From Talpa occidentalis (Eukaryota; Chordata; Mammalia; Eulipotyphla; Talpidae): a DNA stretch of 64,000 nt. Below the pieces are notes generated by a model, which was not told the origin of the DNA, made no database searches, and worked only from the letters and a program-made list of their open reading frames with translations. Both the position numbers and the translations under genes were made by a program. Position 1 is the first letter of the stretch, and every line of letters begins with the position of its first letter. The stretch lies in NCBI RefSeq assembly GCF_014898055.3, contig NW_023601104.1:81079106-81143105 (forward strand), read 5' to 3'. This document shows, piece after piece, positions 34,226-47,806 of the stretch.

Positions 34226-36290
34226 ATTCACAAATTGAATTAGCTAGCTAGAATTAATGTCCTGACTTTTGGCTGTTAGGTTTTATGTGGTTTGCCTTGT
34301 GTTTCTTTTGTAGACTTGAGGGTAGCTTAAATCAGAAGTCAACAGATTATTTGCTTGACTTTTACAAATTTGGCAAATATCCAGAATATAAAACTTCATC
34401 CTAGGAACTCAGACTTTAGGAAATAGATGACCAGAGATGATGGTAGCTTATATTTGTCTCACATATGTGCACTTGATATGCAAAATTCCGGGGGTCTTTC
34501 CCCCAGAACACATTCTTGCAAGTGTTGCTTTCAAAGGATCCAGGTAGCGGACACTTTTCTAGCAATAAAAGCTTGATTAGGCTTTCTGATATGACGTTGT
34601 AATACAGGATTATCTCATGTTGTAGAGGTAAGTACTAATCAGGTTTGTCTTTGTCCCCCAGTATTCATGAATGTTTCATTGTTTCACTCATCTTTGTGCC
34701 TGTACCTTCTCTTTTGAATTGTCAGCTGAGGATGGTTTAATTAAGAATGTTTTTGCTTCACACTCCCCCCTTGGGTCATTAAAAATCATAATGGAAAATA
34801 TGGTAATGGAAAAATAAATAATTTAAATCTTCTATTAATATAAGTACTTCAATATGTATCATGGGATCCATAAGATATTACACCGAAAAATCTGAAACAC
34901 AGAGAAAGTATTTCTTATTCTTTTCATCTCATAGAATTTACATGTAATCAGTGGTTAATGCACTGCAAATGTACAGCAGCAAAATATTTAACCTTTCCTA
35001 AATTCACTGCTTAAATTTAAATACTCAACAACTTTTTCTATTTCTTACCCAGGGTTTTCAAGGGATTCACAACAGACTTAACAAACATATTCTTATTTAA
35101 GAGCAAAAAATAAATACAGGAGAAGGTAATTGTATGTCTTTGTGCAGTGAACCCGAGAACTTTTTATAGCATCAGAGACAAGTCTTAGGCCTGAGTTCTC
35201 ACTTTCTAGCAGGTTCCAGAACTCAGTCGGCATTACCTTTACTTTGTGCTGAGATTCTTGTTATCCTGAGCCAAAGGTGAAGTGGGACTGGGGTGTATTT
35301 CTCCCAATCTCACCACCCCCTTCTAATTCTTGGCTGTCCCTGGAAATTAGAACAAACACCCTTTTCATTATAAGAGCAATAGCTTATTGCTATTGCAGCA
35401 AAAATGATAAACCTGAGGATGTCTGAGAGTTTTTAATCAAGGAAATTTTATACACTTAGTTTTTCCTAACTTTAAGAGTTCATCACTAATTACATTGCCG
35501 GGCAACTGACTGTGAATCTCGGTGGTGGATTGATTTCTACTTTGTCTTCATGGTAGAGTTCACCAAATCTGCTCACTCTTTCAGAGTTTAGTTTTCATAA
35601 CACTTGTGCAAATTTCTTCCTCTAAGTTGACCCTTCTTCCCTGCATGTTGTCTACAGGTCATCACCAGAATTGAAAAGATATTTTCTTATCTCAAGTTGG
35701 TAATTTCCATCTTGGTGGCAGTACTAGATTGGGTAACATCCATTCCAGTCTATGGGTACCCTAACTTAAAAGGATGCTGATATATCCTGGCTTTTGTCAG
35801 AGTTCCAAGTTTTGACAGTTCCTAGGGAAACCACAACAGTGCGTTTTTGACAGAGGGGGTTCATATTAGCATGAGTTGTATGTCTTGTAAACCTTAGGGC
35901 TATCACCCTGTACTTAAAGCCTTTTAAATTACAGGTTTCAAATAATTTTAACATGCTTGGTAAATTTTGGTGGTGACCCTATAGGGGGCACTTTAAAAAC
36001 TGAGTGGGGAACTGACAGGAATTCATTGCTCCCAGTATTTCGTTTTCAAGCACATTCTCAAGGACCCCAACTCTGAAGTCATCTTCACCGCTGCAAGAAG
36101 TATCAGGAGTTAGTACTGATATCCAAAATACCAATTGCAGGGATCATTGTTATTTGTTCAGAATTCATCGCTGGCGCGCGACATTTTATCATTTAAAGTC
36201 TACTTGGAGTTTGGAGGTCACCTACAGAGTACAATATACACGGAAGTCAGGTTTCTCCCCCCAGTCTGATACAGTAAGCGGTGTGCAGCA
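34226..36290. other. intergenic flank upstream of EML5
   Basis: Mostly single-copy, AT-rich sequence with no repeat I can name and no convincing coding frame. It directly precedes the EML5 promoter island, so distal regulatory sites could lie here. None is identifiable by motif alone. Confidence 0.5.
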
Positions 36291-36295
36291 GTAAG

Positions 36296-36296
<1 letters not shown>

Positions 36297-36334
<38 letters not shown>
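36297..36334 (+). repeat. (CA)n microsatellite
   Basis: Nineteen AC units at the left edge of the EML5 CpG island. Confidence 0.96.
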
Positions 36335-36336
<2 letters not shown>

Positions 36337-36590
36337 AGGAGGGGAGAAGGAGCGCAGCATAAATGTTGCCTTGACCCGCTCCAGGGCCAGGCAAGACAGC
36401 GGGCGCTCCCCGCGCGAGGACCCCCAGCAGCGAAGGGTCGGCCCCGGGCTGGGCGGCGTCGTGAGGGTTCGGCGTCCCCGCGCGCGCGCGCGTAGCCGGG
36501 GCCGCTGGCGCGGGCGGCGGGAGGCGGCGGGCCCAGTCGCTGCGAAAGGACCGCCGCGCTGGAGCGAGTCGTGTACGGTGCCCGCAGAGG

Positions 36591-36660
36591 GGGCGGGGCC
36601 TGCGGCGGCGGGGCGGGGCCTGCGGCGGCGGGGGGGGGCCTGCGGCGGCGGGGGCGGGGC
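36591..36660 (+). repeat. EML5: 20-bp GC-box tandem repeat
   Basis: Three and a half units of GGGCGGGGCCTGCGGCGGCG start at 36591, 36611, 36631 and 36651. The first two are identical, and the third has one C replaced by G. The GC box of each unit is a potential SP1/KLF site. Confidence 0.93.
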
Positions 36661-36685
36661 CGCACGAGGTCGCGCGCTCGCCGCT

Positions 36686-36715
36686 CGGCTCGGCTCGGCT
36701 CGGCTCGGCTCGGCT
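36686..36715 (+). repeat. EML5: (CGGCT)6 pentanucleotide repeat
   Basis: Six perfect CGGCT units about 480 bp upstream of the EML5 start codon. It may fall in promoter or leader depending on the start site. Confidence 0.95.
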
Positions 36716-36994
36716 CGGGGGCGCGCGGCGCGGGCCTGCGCAGCTCGGGCGCCGGGGCCGCGGCGAGGCACGAGCGCCGCAGGTGACCCGGGCGGGGAGC
36801 GGGGCGCGCGGCGCGCGGGCGGCGACGGCGGAGTGGAGGCGGGCGGCGGCCGGCGGGAGGCGGGCGGCGGGAGGCGGGCCCTCGCTCCGCGGCCGGCCTG
36901 GGCGCTGCGGGCTGAGGAGACGCGGCGAGCCCGGGCGGGCGAAGGGCGCGCGCGACACCCCACTTGACGGCCGGCGGCGCCCGCGGGCCTCGGC

Positions 36995-37036
36995 ATGCTC
37001 CGCGCGGCCCGGGCTGTCCTCCCGCCCGTGGGCTGA
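36995..37036 (+). other. EML5: upstream ORF 1 in EML5 leader
   Basis: ATG at 36995 opens 13 codons (MLRAARAVLPPVG) to a TGA at 37034. It lies in the same frame as the main ORF but is closed well before it. It is only relevant if transcription starts upstream of 36995. Confidence 0.5.
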
Positions 37037-37636
<600 letters not shown>

Positions 37637-40600
37637 TGACTGTGGAGCCGTCAGCGCCGTCTGTACCCTCAGAGATTTCTTATTAAAGCAGGTGTTGAAA
37701 GGGCCTCGGGGACATCCTGGAGCTAATTGACAACCGGTGGAAGTACAGGCACCCCAGGCCGGTCCCGGGGAGCGCGCCCCGGCGGCATCCTGGAGGGCGC
37801 GCCGCTCTGGCCCAGCACTAGTTCGGGGTTCACCGCCTGCTGTTAACAGCCGGTGGAAAGAAACCCCGACAACCTTCAGGCAACGTCTTGAACCTCAAAA
37901 TTTGCACCCCTGAAGATAGTTTGGGGGGAGGTTTTAACTGAAGGCGATTACCCCGTCGTGAAGATAAGTTTACTTTTGTGTTTCTTACTTAAATCACATG
38001 GGTTTGGTGTGGTTTTGCGTTTTCATTTTTCGTTGGGTAGCGTGTCTTAAAGTTGATGCCAGCGCTTGTGTGTATTTCTTTGGTGAGTAATGTATTTGAA
38101 ATGTGATTTTCAATCAGTGTCTCAGCAGAACTTTTGTAGCAAATAAAGTTAAAAGGTGGAGAAAGTATTCCAAGCCATTGGTTACTGACTCAAGCACAGC
38201 TTTTTTTGTCCTTGACTGGAGAATGTATTTTAAAACATTTCGCCAATATGTTTGTAGGCTGCTTCTGGGGTTTTTTACAGAGATTCTATGATTAGATTTG
38301 GTTACTCAGTTTTATTCCCTTATTTGTGTTCCACAGGATTGTCTTCGTTTGATGTAAGCGAGAATAAGAGTTGTTCTGTTTTGCGTTTTTGCACTTGTGT
38401 GATCTATTAGAGAGGAAAGGCGGCCGAGGATAAACTAAAGGGAGGGCGGGAGATGGAGTAAAGATGAGGAAAGCAGAAATTGAGATTGTGGAATAGGGAA
38501 TGAGGTGGTGTTTTGTTTTCATTTGGTTTTTGACACACTGGAGTTTTTCCAGATTGTAGTTAATACATTACTTGGCAAAGAAAGCTGAAAAGTTGTCTCA
38601 AGGTTTTCTCAAGTTAGGATTCTTTTTGTGATGGATCAAAATTACACACCTGTTATAATTGTACAACTTAGTGATTCAAAAACCCAACAAGCAGTGTTTA
38701 TATTTTCTGTTGTTATTCATTGCAAGAGAATTTAGCCCGGTTCTTTTGTCTTTTTCTCCCCAAATCCTTTCCAGTTTCTTTCCTGTGTGTTAGATCTTCA
38801 GCAGCACCGGGGATATAGCAGCTTCACCTGGTAGAGCAGCCTTGCCTGAAGTCTTCCTCCACATATTTATTTTATTAGGTTGAATTCAGCAGGTGGAGTA
38901 GGCTAATGTCCTTTGTTTTTACTCCTTGGCAGTTAAGGGTGGTATGATACTAAGGCCTTCCGAAACTAGATACGATTTATTTCGTGGGGGTAATTATACT
39001 TCATTTATTCTTGCAGTAGTAATTAGAAACTTTAATGCTTGAATTTTTATAATTATCTTTCAGTGAACTGTAAGGAAAGTAATGTTTCTGCCTTCTTTTT
39101 GTATTATAATACCAATTTTTTTTTGGTATTATAATTGCACAACCCATACACTACTGTAAATATCAAAATGATAAATTACTCAAATTTTTGCTATAATTGA
39201 ATGTATGTTTATGCTTTTATGCAAATGATTCAGCTTTAACATAATTTACAACATTGAAAAGGTTTCCTGAAAATTTTCATTGGGGTGGTGAAATCTGAAA
39301 CATACACCATCTTTGAATTGGTGGCACGAATTTAATACAGCACTGACTATAATTTAGAAATCAAAGGGCTCCCGATAGTTTTTCACACAATAATGACAGC
39401 ATTCCTGTTTGTGAAATAGATGAGCCAAATGTTCATACCTTTCCATTTATTTTTACCAATTCAAAGTTTGAGGTTTAGGTATAGAAACTACTCCAGTAAA
39501 ATTTCTACTGATGCCACGGTGGAAAACGGAATATTTCTAAATGTGGTGCATGGTGGAAAACAGTGTTGCTGTAATGTTAGCCTTGATCATAAAAAGTCCA
39601 TGCTGTTTTAATCCACTGTCTTGCTTTCCATATTTGCTTAACACTTAGATAAAGCCTAATTGGTAGAAATGATTTAATCTGGGGCTAAGGCTATTCCAGA
39701 ATGAGCAGGTCGCTGTGGTTAGGCTTAGGCTTTGAAAAGACAAGTGCTATCTGGGTTGTACAGACTGGCTCATGACCAGTCTCCCATTGTGCTGTTCACC
39801 AGTTCTCCTGTCATGTTGCTGCCATCTAGTATGCCAGTGGTGGTGCCACCTGGCATGTCTTATCTGTGTTGCTTGTAGTTGTCTTCTTATCTCCTTAATA
39901 TTTCCAGATATATGGTAAATATTTTGCAAACCTGACTGCTCATGAAAATCATTTAAGGCGCTTTATGCCAGTTTCTACCCTTTTCCTGAGGCGTCCTCAA
40001 TGAGATGCCAATGGGGTCAGAATCCAGTAATCTGTTTTTTAAGAAACCGCCTCAGATGATTCTCTTTGGGAAGTTCATTGCCAGTCTGTATCCCAAAAGA
40101 TGTGTGACTAGAACTCTTTTAACAGTTTGAGTAATGGCTATAAACCCTCAAACTTGATGCCAGAATTTTCTTAAGCATTGTGAAATATCTAGAAGCAATA
40201 CTTTAGAAAGCATTAGACCACATAAAGATTTAAAAAAAATGTCTCAGTGTTTAATTAGAATTAAGTAAACTTAACTTTCACAGACTAATAATTCTATTCA
40301 GTAAGATTTTGTGTCTGGATTATTCTTTATTTTTCAAATACTATATAATTTAAAGGATATAAATCAAGGATAGATCAGAATTATCTAGAGTAATGGCTCA
40401 AGTATACATTAAATATATTTTATTTAGGGTGAAGCCAAATTTTAAGATTTTTCATGATAATGTTTTCCTTTATTATTTTATAATGTCTTGTATTGACTAT
40501 GGAGATAATTGACACAATGTTATATTTTGGATAGAAAAGGAAACATGGAATAATAAATTCTTAGAAACTATTAAGAACTTACTGTTCTTTCACTTATGAA

Positions 40601-41095
40601 AGAAGTATTTATTGAGTACCTGCTTTGTACGAGGGTCCCTGCCTTAGTATAATCAGAATTTAAAGACATAGTCTGTACACTGGGGAGAGCACTGGTGCAT
40701 TTATCCTCTGGTATGTCCTTGGGGACATAACAGTGATGTTTCCTGTAGAATATACCGAAGCTGTGTCTTTATGGGAAACGAGGAGAATTAGTCATCAGAA
40801 GAAATGAGTGAAGGTGTACCATTCTGGGAAGTGGTACCATGCAGTAGTCTTGTGTTAAGAGAGAATATTTGAGAGCACTTTGTACTCAACATGTTCAGTT
40901 CCTTTTCTCTCCCATTCAGTCTTGGCAGTTTCACCATAACTGCTCTTGTCAGCATCACCAGTGACCCCACGTTGTTTTATCGAGTGGTCAACTCCCTGTT
41001 CTCATCTTTTTTGATTTATCATTTGCTACAATTGGTCACTCTTTCATAAGATTTTTTCATGAGTGGCATCTGGAGCATGTCTTGGTTTACTTATT

Positions 41096-41381
41096 TTTCT
41101 TTTTCAAAGATTTATCCATTCATGCATACAAGAGCTGGGGCCAGAGATGCAGGGGCGGGGGTGGGGGATGGAGGTTGAGAGGATTCTCCAAAGATAGAGC
41201 GGGGAACAGAACAGGCAGACTGACTGAAATACATTGCTGTGGGGAGCAGCGGGCAAGACAGGAGAGGTCTGCTTCACCATGTGGGTTGCTCCCTGGCCGG
41301 CCAGGGATCGAACTCATGCTATAGAGGCTGCGGATTGCTTCACAGTGCGGTGCTTAACCCCTTGCACCACCAGGGAGGCCC
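41096..41381 (-). repeat. tRNA-derived SINE with 13-bp TSD
   Basis: A minus-strand copy with head CACCACCAGGGAGGCCC on the plus strand at its right end. TGGTTTACTTATT is duplicated at 41083-41095 and 41382-41394. It is antisense within EML5 intron 1. Confidence 0.94.
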
Positions 41382-41399
41382 TGGTTTACTTATTCTTAT

Positions 41400-42760
41400 G
41401 ACAGATATGTATTGAGTACCTGTTATTTGCCAGGGACTATTCTTAGCACTAGAGATACAGTGTGGACCAAACATAAAATTCCCAGTCTTCATGGAACTTA
41501 TATCTACTGGGGGGAGACTCAGAATAAGTACAGTAGGTTTTATAGTTCAGTATATGTAAAAAGTATATAGCATGCATATTTACATACCTTTTTTTTTACA
41601 TATACTATATCATGTATCCATAATATATACTACATAAATAAATTACATATATGTATATTTAGCACATAAGGACTAAGGAAAAAAAGTTGTAGCAAGAGGT
41701 AGTGACTAGGGAAGAGTTTAGGTAAGATAGGATGGCCAGAAGACCTCACTGTAAAATATAAAGTGACTCTTGAATAAGAGACTTGGAAGTGAGAGAATGT
41801 GCTATGTGGATATTTGAGAGAAGGACATTTCTGGCAAATGGGCTGAAGTGCAATACTTAGTGTGTTTGAGGAATAGGAGGAATTAATGTGGCTGGAGTGC
41901 AGTGAATTTTGGTGAAAGTAAGAAATGTGGTCTGATGCAGTTCTGGTGCTGGGGCAGACTATGTAGGGCCTGATAAGCTATTGAGAGGATTTTAGCTTTC
42001 CCATATGAGTGAGATTGGAAGTTATTGGAACAATGTAATCAAATTAGTGACACAATTTGACTTAATGATCTAACAAGGTCACTCTGGCTCCAGTGTTGAG
42101 AAAAGAGACTGGGCAGGATGGAAACAGACCACTTAGATGGCTGTTGCAATAATTCAGTTAAAAAATGTTGGTGACTTGGACCAGAGTGTTAACAGCGGAA
42201 ATAGTAAGAAAGCATCAGATGTAGTTTGAGGATAGATGCAGCATGATTTTACTGATGGATCAAATATAAATTGTGGCAGAAAACAAAGGTCAACGATAAT
42301 CTCAGGTTGGGGCCAGAAGAGTTGAAAGAATGGAGCTGCCAGTTACTAAATTGGGAAAGACTGGCGGGGAAACAAGTTTTCTGTTTTGAGAGATACTAAC
42401 CAAATTTCACAATCAGTGTAGCTGTAAAATAACAGTCCGACTGTGTGTGTTTAATTCAGGGAAGCAGCCTGAACTGGAATAAATTTTGGAGTTATCAGCA
42501 TATAGATAGTATTTAAAGCCATGGGCCAGGATGAGATCAATGTGAGGGAGTATAGATAAAAAATAAAAAATATATATTTCTGCAGCACTCTGACATTTAA
42601 ATGTAGAGATGAAAAGGAACTGGCACAAAAATGTGGCCAGAGAGGCAGGAAGAAAACCAAGAAAGTGTATGGTCATGGAAGTCAAGTGGGAAGAGTTTTT
42701 CAGGGAGAAGGAGGTGATCGACTCTGTCAAGTAAGGTCAGGAGTGCTTCACCTTTGTGGC
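41400..42760 (-). repeat. ancient L2 LINE with RT remnant
   Basis: The plus strand follows the antisense of L2: 'TATGTATTGAGTACCTGTTA', 'GGGCCTGATAAGC', 'GCTGTTGCAATAATTCAGTT' and 'TCATGGAAGTCAAGTGGGAAG'. The minus strand at 42413-42730 retains part of the reverse transcriptase, including GFKYYLYADNSKIY around the YADD-type motif, here YADN. It is unrelated to the young L1s and very old. Confidence 0.85.
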
Positions 42761-42957
42761 CATGTTAGTTATTTTGCAACAGTGACATTGTAATCAGGAG
42801 ACTGCAAGGGACTGTGTTTCCAGGGGAATTGGAGAGTAGAAGAAAGTCAAAATGAATCATGTCATTACTAGTATACAAAACTGGCTACTTTCAGAATTTC
42901 ATCCAGTATTTTCAAGTTTGCTTGGTTTTTAAAAAATGACAGTTGGCAGCTCTCTAG

Positions 42958-43300
42958 ATCTTTACTACTGAAAGGTATGGTTCTGAGACCAGCAACTTCA
43001 GCATCACCTGGGAACCCTGTTAGAAATGCAAATCTCAACTCTCAGCCCAGACCTACCGAATTACACTCTGCATTTTAACAGTGTTCTCAGGTAATTTGTG
43101 AGCACATTAAAACTGAAAAGCACACTCCAGATCAGTGGTTTTCAAAGTATGTTCCTCTAGCCAGTGGCGTTAAAGTCACCTGTAAACATGTTAGAAATAC
43201 AAATTCTCAGGCTTCACCCCTCTAGTTATGGGGCTCAACAACCCATTTTAATCACTTCCAGATGATAGTGATGCAGACTAAAGTTTGGGAATGACTGCTC
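42958..43300 (+). repeat. MER5-like hAT remnants, two adjacent
   Basis: Two consecutive MER5-like pieces. The first, near 42958-43130, contains 'TTCAGCATCACCTGGGAAC' and 'AAATGCAAATCTCA'. The second, near 43131-43300, contains 'AGTGGTTTTCAAAGTATG' and 'GAAATACAAATTCTCAGG'. A third diverged piece may follow to about 43530. Confidence 0.7.
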
Positions 43301-43550
43301 CAGACTCCTGATTCTCAGCCCAGCTGCTTATTAGACTCACTTGGAGAGCTGGTGTGTTACAGACAAAGCAAAAGTAATAAAACCACCAATGGCTGAGTGT
43401 CACCCCTGAAATTCAGATTTAATTTGCTTAGGGTATGTATCTCAGATATATTGTCTTTGTTGTTGTTTACTTCTACTTTTAATTTCTAAACTTCCCGGAT
43501 GATTCTAATATGTAGCCAGGGCTGAAGAACGTGGCTCTGGACAGAGTAGT

Positions 43551-44025
43551 TGTAGAAAAAGTGATTATCAGGCTTTTCTGCCCTCCCGCCATTAGGACTA
43601 ACGATGGATCCCTGTGATCCTAAATGCATGCCTGATGGCGGGCACCTGGAGTGGGGTGTGGGCATACGTAGGTGGGTACACCTGGGCTGAGACTGGGCTT
43701 ATAAGGGCAGTGTCAAGGGGGAACGGAACCAGCAGGAGAATGGCAACAACACAGAAGAGAACAAGAGTAGCGGTGGTGGAAGCAGCAGAGAAGAAACAGA
43801 AGTAGAGCAGAGAATAAGAAAGCAACAGAATGAGAGAACGCCCAAAGAGCCCAGAAAGAGTCAAAATTCGCCGGGAGCTGGGAGGCTTGTCAGCCTCCCA
43901 GCACCCCTGCCTGCCATGGACCTGGTAAATTCAATAAAAGCCTGAAAAAGCCACCGAGGGCTTCAGGACTCTCCACCGTCTGCTCGGGTCATAGAGCTCC
44001 TGCTCTGGGCCTTCCTGCCCCTACA
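43551..44025 (+). mobile_element. solo LTR E
   Basis: A 475-bp member of the LTR A-D family, ending CCTGCCCCTACA. The flanks are GTAGT (43546-43550) and ATAGT (44026-44030), a 5-bp duplication with one mismatch. Its head has diverged (TGTAGAAAAAGTGATTATC). The middle holds a degenerate AGAAG-rich stretch, and 'TTCAATAAAAGCC' serves as polyadenylation signal. It is more diverged than C and D, and so probably older. Confidence 0.85.
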
Positions 44026-44430
44026 ATAGTAATCCATATTTAGCAGGTGGGCTAGAAAATCAACCTGAAAAAAAATCCTCAGGTCTTAGCCAAATTTATT
44101 CATTGACAGTTATATATTATATAACAATGTGAATAATTTGGCAAGTGTTGAGACCCCTTTAAAAACTTCGGACCACTTGTCTAAAGTCCCTCCATGTAGG
44201 ACATCCTGTTTGGAGATTTATTACCAAAAATGTGCAGTCCTTACTGTGGTTTTCTGTTGATGAATCTGCTCAGTATTATCAGAGACTGAAAACACTAAAA
44301 GACAGCTGGCTAGCACCATCCATCCAGAAAAATACTCACTGGGGATTTGGAAGATTTACCTAATGGGCAAAGTGATGTGTATCCTGTATGATACCAAGTA
44401 AGGTGGAACCCAGTGCCTCAGGTGATGATC

Positions 44431-44873
44431 TGTTGTGGGGAAAGGATGTCTTGAACACACTCCACAAACAGGTTTTAAGGGCCCCACCCCAGACCAAAGA
44501 GATCCAAAACACCAACTACAAATCCCATAATGTTATCTCCATTCAAGGGGATTGCTGGGAACTGAGTGTGGAGTTAAGCTGCCAGGTTTGGTATATAACC
44601 AGACATGTGGGTCTTGGGGGTCCTTGGTTTTTCACCGGCTTTCACTGTGCTTTCGGGGGTCCTAGCTCAGCAGGACTGGTAGGAGACTTTCACCAATTTA
44701 TCACTCTCTTTCTCCCTGAGTTATTCCTTTCTTCCCCTTCTTGTAAATAAACCCTTTATTAGCCTTTCTGTGTGCCTGCAGTTGAGTCTCATTATAAATA
44801 AGTCCCCTTTAAGCACACGGGTGAGGACCCACAGTCAAGCTGACCAATTTCACCTCGGGGTTGCCCTGTAACA
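44431..44873 (+). mobile_element. LTR-like unit, different family
   Basis: A 443-bp stretch with imperfect terminal inverted repeats, TGTTGTGGGG at the start and CCCTGTAACA at the end. It has an AATAAA signal near 44747 and a U5-like tail after it. This suggests a retroviral solo LTR not related to LTR A-E. No clear duplication is seen at its ends, so the limits are tentative. Confidence 0.45.
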
Positions 44874-45417
44874 AGTCAACAGACTCACAGAACAATTGCA
44901 GGGATTGGACCCTGGCTGAGGGATTTGGATGTTGGAAAAGCCAAGATTTTCCATTAATAAATTCTGACTGCCAGGATCTGTAGTCAGAAATATCCACTAT
45001 GCTAATATTTGATGGGTTATATAAATGCCCATAAAGGGCAAATTACCCACCCTATGAAATTCCAAAATGGATGAATTACCATGGACAACTGAAATAGTAC
45101 CGTAGTTCATGTTAAGTCAAGGCAAGGTAGCCGGGATATGTTTTGTAGGGCTTGTGACTCCATGTTGCCACTAATCAGATATGCTGCCACTAACAACTAG
45201 CAGGCTTCTCTTTAAGACAAGCAGGTGTTCTCCATCAGTCTTCAATATGAGTTAGTGTTTTGAGACAGCATAGGACTGGCAAGGGGTAACATCTAGCCAA
45301 TATCTTGACCAGGATGGTCCTTATTTTAATTACAGGTGGCTCGTGGTATTACAATATTGGCCAACGGCAACAAGAACTGGTACAGAAGCTTTAATCACTT
45401 CTGAATTTCATGTCTAC

Positions 45418-45560
45418 AGTATCACCCTTAAATGTTTAGCAGAATTTAACCAGTGAACCCATCTGGTCCTGGTGCTTTCTCTTTTGGAAAGTTATTAATT
45501 ATTGATTCAATTTCTTTAACAGATATAGGCCTGATCAGGTCATCTATTGTGTGACTATTG
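45418..45560 (-). repeat. old L1 ORF2 fragment
   Basis: Minus-strand L1 reverse-transcriptase sequence. The plus strand 'AACCCATCTGGTCCTGGTGC' and 'TCAATTTCTTTAACAGATA' are the antisense of the SPGPDGF region. Confidence 0.7.
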
Positions 45561-46735
45561 ACATTGTGTCTGACACATGTAATATGTATTCTGATACTCT
45601 TAAGGATAAAGACAAAAAGGATTGTAACTAGTGCTATATTTTTATTTTCTCACAGGGAAAGCAATTTGAATCAACTTTGTATATACTGAAACAAAATAAG
45701 TAAATGTACTTTGTTATGAGGATCTCATTTCTCATTCTTTGTGGAAGTAGTTATAAGGAAAGTGAACAGTCTTAAATGGACCCTGTTATTTGGAATTTGA
45801 ATCATAAGTATCAATATGAACACATGGTTTTATATACATATACAGATAGATGTAGAGCATAAATATGAAGATACATATATACATATGGTTTTTTCTAGTT
45901 CTGTCTGCAGAGACACAGTATAGAGGGAGTAATACTAGTAATACTCCAGTGATAATGAGCACATATAGTACCAGGTCTTGTTCTCTAAACACCATTCTCC
46001 AATAAAAGAAATAAGGGTTTCTTGGAGAATTTGTGATTATAAGACTAGAACAGGAAAAGTATAGGAATCTAGAATATTTAGGATGTGACAAAAATAAGCA
46101 CAAAAGAGATGGTGGCTTGTTGAAGTAAAAGGGGAACTAACCTGAAGGATCTTGTAAAGACCAAAGATGGAAGAATTTTGAGCCACAAAATAAATGATAG
46201 TGTTAAATTTTGATTTATAGGGTAAAACAGGAGTTATTAAGTAGATTGTCCACTAAATAGGCCTGACATCTATTTTTGTAAAAAAAAGTTCTATTGGGAA
46301 AAAGATTCTGACACCCTAAGGAACCTCTTTAGGTATTTTTTTCTTAATTCCCTAAGTCCAAAATTTTAATACCAGTATACTGTCTATCAATTATATACTC
46401 TGTGTGTGTGTGTATCTGTGTGTATGCATATTTTGTCCTTTATATATAAAAGAGTAAGATAACCCCACAAGAACCAAATTTTACCCCAAATTTGACAGAA
46501 GGTGATACTGCTGTCAGTGAAATCACACAGTCTGCATATTATCTATGGCTGATTTGGTTTCACAGAAGCAGAATTGAGTAGTTGTCACAGAGATTGTATG
46601 GCCCACAAAGCCTAAAATATTTTCTCTCTTTACAGAAATGTTTGTTGACCCTTGCAATGAAATAAATATTCATAAATTTAAGCAGTTGTAAACAATGATA
46701 AACAAGAAAAGATAGTTCTTCTATGTGTGTATGTG

Positions 46736-46790
46736 CACACACACGTGTGCATATATATATAGAGAGAGAGAGGGAAAGAGAGAGAGAGAG
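46736..46790 (+). repeat. compound (CA)(TA)(GA) microsatellite
   Basis: Short CA, TA and GA runs follow one another without a break. Confidence 0.85.
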
Positions 46791-47538
46791 ATGAAAAGAA
46801 GGTAATAGGAAGATCACATTATGGGACTACTACAGTAGTTACTGTTAGGAAAAATCTACCAATAGATGCTAAAATTAGTGAATAAAAGTTTGAAAAGAAA
46901 TAGGATTTGCATAGTCTCAAAAAATCCCCCCTAAAATACAAACTACAAAGAGAAACTTTGTAGTAACTTCAAAGTGGAAAAGCCTGGTAGGTACTAGTTT
47001 ATCCAAAGGAATGAGGTGAACATCATCAGTAATTATATATAGTCACATCCTAAACTCCTCTAATATAATGCGATAAGGTAGACAAATATAATTTTCATGG
47101 TCTATTTGCCTAAGTATATCACCTGACTCCAGTCATGAGTAAACATCTTGTAAATCCAAATTGAAAGACATTTTGCAAGATAACTGGTTAGTGCTCTTTG
47201 GAGGGATATGTGCAGTCATGAAAGACAAGTCTAAGGAAATATTACAGACTAGAAGTTGCTAATGAGAAATAACAACTAAATGCAGTCAGGTTCCTGGATA
47301 GGATCTTGGAACAGAAAGGATATTACTGCGAAAAGTGGTGAATTTTGAATAAGGTCTATGGTTTAGTTAATGCTATTAATGGTAATTTCTTCTTCGTGAT
47401 CATTGTACCATGATGTAAGATGTTTATATTAGGGAGATGCAATGTGTGGTATAAAAGAAGGGTTTGTACTATTTTTAAACTTTTTTTGTAAGTCTAAGAT
47501 TAGTGCAAAATAAAGTTCCTTTTAAAAATTTAAATTAA

Positions 47539-47806
47539 GGGGCCTCCCTGGTGGCGCAGGCCATTGAGCGCCGCTCTGTGAAGCTGTCCGCAGCCTCTGT
47601 AGCGTGGGTTCGATCCCGGCCAGCAGGTGAGAATCCCACATGGCGCAGCAGACGTCTCCTGTCTCACCCGCTGCTCCCCTCAGCAGTGTATTTCGTCAGT
47701 CTGCCTGTTCTGTTCCCTGCTCTGGCTCTGGTGAATCCTCTCACCCTCCCACGCATCTGGCCTGTACCCCAGTTCTTATATAAATAAATAAATCTTAAAA
47801 AAATTT
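47539..47806 (+). repeat. tRNA-derived SINE
   Basis: A well-preserved copy with head GGGGCCTCCCTGGTGGCGCA, B box GGTTCGATCCC and tail ATAAATAAATAAATC. AT-rich flanks hide an exact duplication. It is in sense orientation in EML5 intron 1. Confidence 0.9.

Noticed and set aside
34487..34504. GGGGG-TCTTT-CCCCC hairpin as terminator or kappa-B site
   Set aside because: Too short and isolated. No adjacent transcript structure supports a role.
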